From: Actinomycetales bacterium
GTDB taxonomy: Bacteria > Actinomycetota > Actinomycetes > Actinomycetales > Actinomycetaceae
Reading direction: 5' to 3'
Assembly: GCA_012513625.1 (NCBI GenBank)
Contig: JAAZBW010000350.1
Coordinates: 1 to 25,363, forward strand
Length of the DNA: 25,363 nt
Shown here in pieces: positions 22,402 to 25,363 of the stretch. Both the position numbers and the translations under genes were made by a program. Within the stretch, counting starts at the first letter, position 1. Every line of letters starts with the position of its first letter. The notes beneath the pieces are model-generated. The model saw only the letters and a program-made list of their open reading frames with translations. It was not told the origin of the DNA and searched no databases.

Positions 22402-23537
22402 CTCACTTTAACTGATACACCAGATATTGCACTTGCCCATGATATTGCTGAGATGTACGTGCCTCCTTGATTAAAGCCTGACGAGAAGGCGTACCCAGCA
22501 TTTGCCACGAACCATGGACCACCCGAATCTCCGTTGGTTATGATATTGCTGGTAGTATAATGCAGGCCACAATAGGTCTTGTTGACGTTCCCGTAGTATA
22601 CGCAGCCTGCATAGGATTCTACAGACGTCGATCCATAGCCTGTGTTCTTACCGTATTTGTATAGCAGAATCCCGGGAGTGACAATCCCAAGTGATGTTAT
22701 CGTGCGATAAGCGGAGCCCATATAGAACCTGTTAACAGGCGTGCCCCCCGTCAGGGTCGTGAAACGTACATCATATGAGTGCGAAGCGACGTAGGTGGCT
22801 CCCGTGGTGTCACCGTCATAAGTACTGGGTTTCGTGGTGCAGTGTGCAGCCGTGAGGATGCCGTAGGCCGTTCCCTTGGTCCCAATAAATCCACCCGTGC
22901 AACTTCCGTACGCCAATCCCCCTTCAGTATCGGACGCTGCTCGTGGCCCGTCTTGTGCCTCTTCATATTCCACCTCGATGGTCAACCCCATTTGACCGAT
23001 ACCGTGATCTCCAGCAAGTGCCGCATCTACGCGCTCAGCCGCGACCTCGTGTTCGACCGCCCAGACGGTGACAATTACGGAGTGCGTTGCGGGTTCATAC
23101 CGTGCAGCGAGAGATGTAGATGGCACATCCGAGAGGAGCGTGAGGACCGCACGCTCGACATCGGACCTTTGATCGAAGCGGAGCGCGTCGGGATGGGCGG
23201 TCTCCACAACTATCTTCACCTCGCGTGACTCAGCGAGCCCCTCCACTTCCTCCACAGCCTGGGCGCTGACGACAACGAAACCGTGGTCGTCGCGCCACGC
23301 GTGATCCACTACATGCGCCTGATGATGATCTAAGACTTCAGCCAGGAAGGAGGTGAACACCTCCTGCTTCTCTGTGGCTCTGATTTCGTCAAGCTCCAAC
23401 TGGGTGATGGCTGACGTCCCCGGCCCGATTGGCACTTCCGCCGAAATCGGGGTGAAGCCCCCCGCTACCAGTAGGGCTGCGGTGGCCAGCACGACGAGCG
23501 CTCGCCGGCGTTTGGCGTTCCAGTTTCCGTTCTTCAT
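22398..23537 (-). CDS. Secreted trypsin-like (S1 family) serine protease with propeptide
   Basis: A 379-residue preproprotein. Residues 1-33 form a signal peptide (KRRR, then a hydrophobic core, cleavage after ISA). Residues ~34-205 are a propeptide with no cysteines. The protease domain has the full triad: H232 in LTAAHC, D256 in SYDVRF and S338 in GDSGGP. Cys pairs C213/C233 and C312/C323 are placed for disulfides as in streptogrisin-like proteases. ATG 23537 is fixed by AAGGGGAT eight bases upstream. It starts the lower-GC four-gene block and is followed by the lipoprotein and sigma factor with overlap or close spacing. The likely role is an exported protease, either digestive or a cleaver of a membrane regulator. 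Target unknown. Confidence 0.92.
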   Translation of the reverse strand: MKNGNWNAKRRRALVVLATAALLVAGGFTPISAEVPIGPGTSAITQLELDEIRATEKQEVFTSFLAEVLDHHQAHVVDHAWRDDHGFVVVSAQAVEEVEGLAESREVKIVVETAHPDALRFDQRSDVERAVLTLLSDVPSTSLAARYEPATHSVIVTVWAVEHEVAAERVDAALAGDHGIGQMGLTIEVEYEEAQDGPRAASDTEGGLAYGSCTGGFIGTKGTAYGILTAAHCTTKPSTYDGDTTGATYVASHSYDVRFTTLTGGTPVNRFYMGSAYRTITSLGIVTPGILLYKYGKNTGYGSTSVESYAGCVYYGNVNKTYCGLHYTTSNIITNGDSGGPWFVANAGYAFSSGFNQGGTYISAISWASAISGVSVKVS

Positions 23538-23916
23538 GTCAGATCCCCTTCCCGAACCTGTCGTCCCACTGCGGCAATGGCTGTGACGCGGCGAGCGGCG
23601 TGGTGACCGCGCGCGACCTCCTACTTGTTACATGTCCGGCAGCTATCTGAATCCCACAAACAACGCCACGTTGATGTCGGATTTCAGCTAGCCGGGCGCT
23701 GTCTCATGGACCAGACTCGTTGTCATGCCTGTGAACCGAAGCTCAAAAACCGAGGTTGGTGCCGACGGGTGCTGGGTGTAGCCCCCCCACAGTCCAGAGT
23801 TGGGCCGCCCACGAACACCCCACGAACTCACTGCCACCTGCGGGCCGGGTGAGCAGTACGGAACCCCGTCGTCGTCCGGGCCCCACGAGGGCCCATCCCA
23901 CCGGAAAGGAACGCTC
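23538..23916. other. Intergenic region between the protease and ogt genes
   Basis: No gene is supported in these 379 bases, which contain the divergent promoter regions for the protease and ogt genes. On the - strand TGTAAC (23627-23632) is followed 17 bases later by CGGTCA (23604-23609). This resembles an AAC-type -35 and a -10 of an ECF promoter, with a leader of about 60 nt. A TACGGA near 23857 could be the ogt -10 box. Both are weak. Confidence 0.35.
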
Positions 23917-24477
23917 ATGAAGTACCGCGTCCACCCCACGCCACTCGGCGAATACCTCATCACCGTGGACGATTCCGGCGCCGTCACCGGCATCTACCCG
24001 GTCCGCGACCGCCACCTCCCGCCGCACCTCGGGATTCGCGACGACGACGTCGCCCCCGACGCAGCCCACCAGCTCGACGAGTACTTTGCCGGCGCCCGTC
24101 GGGAATTCGACTTCCCGATGAGCCCGTCTGGGAGCGAGTTCCAGAAGGCCGTGTGGGCGGCGATCGCTGCGATCCCGGCAGGTGGGCTGCGGACCTACGG
24201 GGATATCGCGGCGGAGCTCGGCTCGTCCCCGCGGGCCGTCGTCGGTGCAACAGGGCGGAATCCAATCTCGATCGTGGTCCCCTGCCACCGCGTGGTGGCA
24301 AGCACGGGGGCGATCACCGGCTACGCCGGCGGCCTCTCCACGAAGGAGTGGCTGCTCCGCCACGAGGGCTACACGATCACCCCGGCCTCGGGGCGGAACC
24401 CGAAGGAAACCGCGGCGCTCGTCACCCCGCCCACGAGCAATGGCGCCGCCCCTGCGGGCGACGGTGCTACCCCCTAG
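23917..24477 (+). CDS. ogt: Methylated-DNA--[protein]-cysteine S-methyltransferase
   Basis: A 186-residue suicide repair protein that moves the alkyl group from O6-alkylguanine to its own cysteine. The active-site motif is VVPCHRVV, preceded by the DNA-binding helix (RTYGDIAAELGSSPRAVVGATGRNP) with its arginine finger, and followed by GAITGYAGGLSTKEWLLRHEG. The N-terminal ~65 residues are the usual non-conserved domain. ATG 23917 is fixed by AAAGGA at 23905-23910; an upstream open extension has no family similarity. The last ~25 residues are a Pro/Ala/Gly-rich tail. It belongs functionally with the Ada-AlkA fusion and in many actinobacteria lies beside it. Confidence 0.95.
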   Translation: MKYRVHPTPLGEYLITVDDSGAVTGIYPVRDRHLPPHLGIRDDDVAPDAAHQLDEYFAGARREFDFPMSPSGSEFQKAVWAAIAAIPAGGLRTYGDIAAELGSSPRAVVGATGRNPISIVVPCHRVVASTGAITGYAGGLSTKEWLLRHEGYTITPASGRNPKETAALVTPPTSNGAAPAGDGATP

Positions 24478-24524
24478 AACACGCCACCCCCGCCACCGAG
24501 AGAGGAAGGGCGCATCTCCGTTCG

Positions 24525-24606
24525 TCGAGTGAGTGTTGAACTCGGCGAGTGAGCTGTTCTTGAGCCGCCGAAACCCGCTCAGTCGGGGCATTCAACACTC
24601 ACTCGA
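24525..24606. repeat. 82-bp element bounded by 16-bp perfect inverted repeats
   Basis: TCGAGTGAGTGTTGAA (24525-24540) and its exact reverse complement (24591-24606) enclose 50 bases. It lies 47 bp after ogt. It could be a factor-dependent terminator or a very small element with terminal repeats. Confidence 0.7.
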
Positions 24607-24668
24607 GGTCCAGATGCCTGGCGGGAGCATGACCGGAGGGCGCGGCGAGGACCACAGGTGGGATGCAC

Positions 24669-24781
24669 GCCCTCCCCCAGCAAGAACATGGCCCCTCCCC
24701 GACCAAAAACGAGCCCCATCCCCGGCCAAGTGCGAGCCCTCTCCCTGACCAAGATCGAGTCCCCTCTCCGGACAAACAGCG
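24669..24781. repeat. Five degenerate 23-bp tandem units
   Basis: Units begin near 24669, 24691, 24714, 24737 and 24760 and follow the form CCCYTCCCCGACCAAGANCGAG with several changes in each. There is no gene here on either strand. Confidence 0.6.
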
Positions 24782-24931
24782 TCGCTATTCGTCCAGAGGC
24801 CCGTAGCTTCACTGCTTGTCCGCCCCACTGGCCACATGCGTTGACACGGGCATCATCTGCCCCAACAAACAGTGTCGCTGTTCGTCCAAACACCGTTAGC
24901 TTCACAACTTGTCCGGCCCGCATGGCCGCAC
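24770..24931. repeat. Two imperfect ~69-bp direct repeats, 93 bp apart
   Basis: Bases 24770-24838 and 24863-24931 share ACAAACAG, GTCGCT, TTCGTCCA, GTAGCTTCAC or GTTAGCTTCAC, and CTTGTCCG at equal spacing. The first follows directly from the 23-bp array. No coding frame is supported. Confidence 0.65.
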
Positions 24932-25050
24932 CCACGCTTCAGAAGCGAAATGACCGCCGCAACCGATGCGCCGGCGATCGAGAACAGGGCTGGGCGGGGG
25001 CAACCCGGGCGAACCGGGACGGTAACCGAGCGGAACCCCGCGTCCGAGTA

Positions 25051-25135
25051 CGGAAGGTGAGCGACGCCGTCGTCGAGGAACCGGAGTGCGCCACACACTC
25101 GGCGACGCTCGGGCGGAAGGTGAGCGACGCCGTCG
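25051..25135. repeat. 22-bp perfect direct repeat, two copies 63 bp apart
   Basis: The 22 bases at 25051-25072 (starting CGGAAGGTGAGCGACG) are repeated exactly at 25114-25135. Between them lies one CCACACACTCGGCGA unit. Confidence 0.75.
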
Positions 25136-25244
25136 GGTGGGGCCGGTCTACGGCACACAGTCGAGGGATGAGGGGAGACGGAACGGGTCTACGGCACACA
25201 GTCGATGAGGATTTGCGGACTTTGGCCACACAGTCGATGAAAGG
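25091..25244. repeat. Second cluster of CACACASTCGATGA intergenic units
   Basis: Units occur at 25091 (CCACACACTCGGCGA), 25145 and 25186 (both GGTCTACGGCACACAGTCGA) and 25226 (CCACACAGTCGATGA). The CTACGGCACACA(C/G)TCGATGA form is shared with the unit near 11016, 14 kb away. The whole stretch from 24478 to 25363 is repeat-rich and has no supported gene. Confidence 0.7.
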
Positions 25245-25363
25245 CGTGGCCCGCCGCCCCCGCCCGCCGTCTCCGCCGCCCACGCCCCGACCCGCGCCCG
25301 CGCGCGTACCACAGAATCCGGCGCATCTGGCAACTTCACGAAGTTCCCGCAGAGCCCCATCCC

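Noticed and set aside
24592..25360. Small open frames on the - strand of the repeat-rich tail
   Set aside because: Their sequences follow the DNA repeats, change phase between copies and show no domain or ribosome binding site.

Overview
The window is high-GC DNA from an actinobacterium (Actinomycetota, probably the Micrococcales/Actinomycetales side; no species call is possible). Supporting signs are strong G/C at third codon positions, many GTG starts, 1- and 4-nt stop/start overlaps, TANNNT -10 boxes directly in front of start codons, a LuxR-type two-component/ABC operon, and an Ada-AlkA fusion. No tRNA, rRNA, transposase gene or CRISPR array was seen.

Bases 1-5480 form a carbohydrate catabolic block on the + strand: the 3' end of a xylose-isomerase-like TIM-barrel isomerase, a transketolase split into N and C subunits, a SorC-family regulator, a FucU/RbsD mutarotase and a gluconokinase-like FGGY kinase. 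Together they suggest mutarotation, isomerisation, phosphorylation and two-carbon transfer of an unidentified sugar. Bases 5560-10339 hold a second module. A BchC-like dehydrogenase, a degenerate 6-pyruvoyl-tetrahydropterin-synthase homologue and a glycosyltransferase lie on the + strand. They run convergently, with a 23-bp tail overlap, into a HAD hydrolase and a GTP cyclohydrolase II/RibD-reductase fusion on the - strand. This looks like an unassigned pterin- or pyrimidine-type pathway, not plain riboflavin synthesis, and it is the best candidate here for an undescribed system.

Bases 10452-16957 hold a VOC protein, a repeat-filled gap, a - strand operon (ABC ATPase, ABC-2 permease, histidine kinase, response regulator), a CDF cation transporter and a small membrane protein preceded by a possible 17-codon leader peptide. 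A PfkB-family kinase (16993-18066, - strand) is followed by a gap with a long palindrome and a 17-bp tandem array.

Bases 18489-24477 carry alkylation-repair genes, an Ada-AlkA fusion and an O6-alkylguanine methyltransferase, both on the + strand. Between them on the - strand lies a visibly lower-GC block: secreted trypsin-like protease, lipoprotein, ECF-like sigma factor and a single-pass membrane protein. It looks like an acquired cell-envelope regulatory module. The last 886 bases have no convincing gene and hold several short repeat families, one of which also occurs at 10911-11100.
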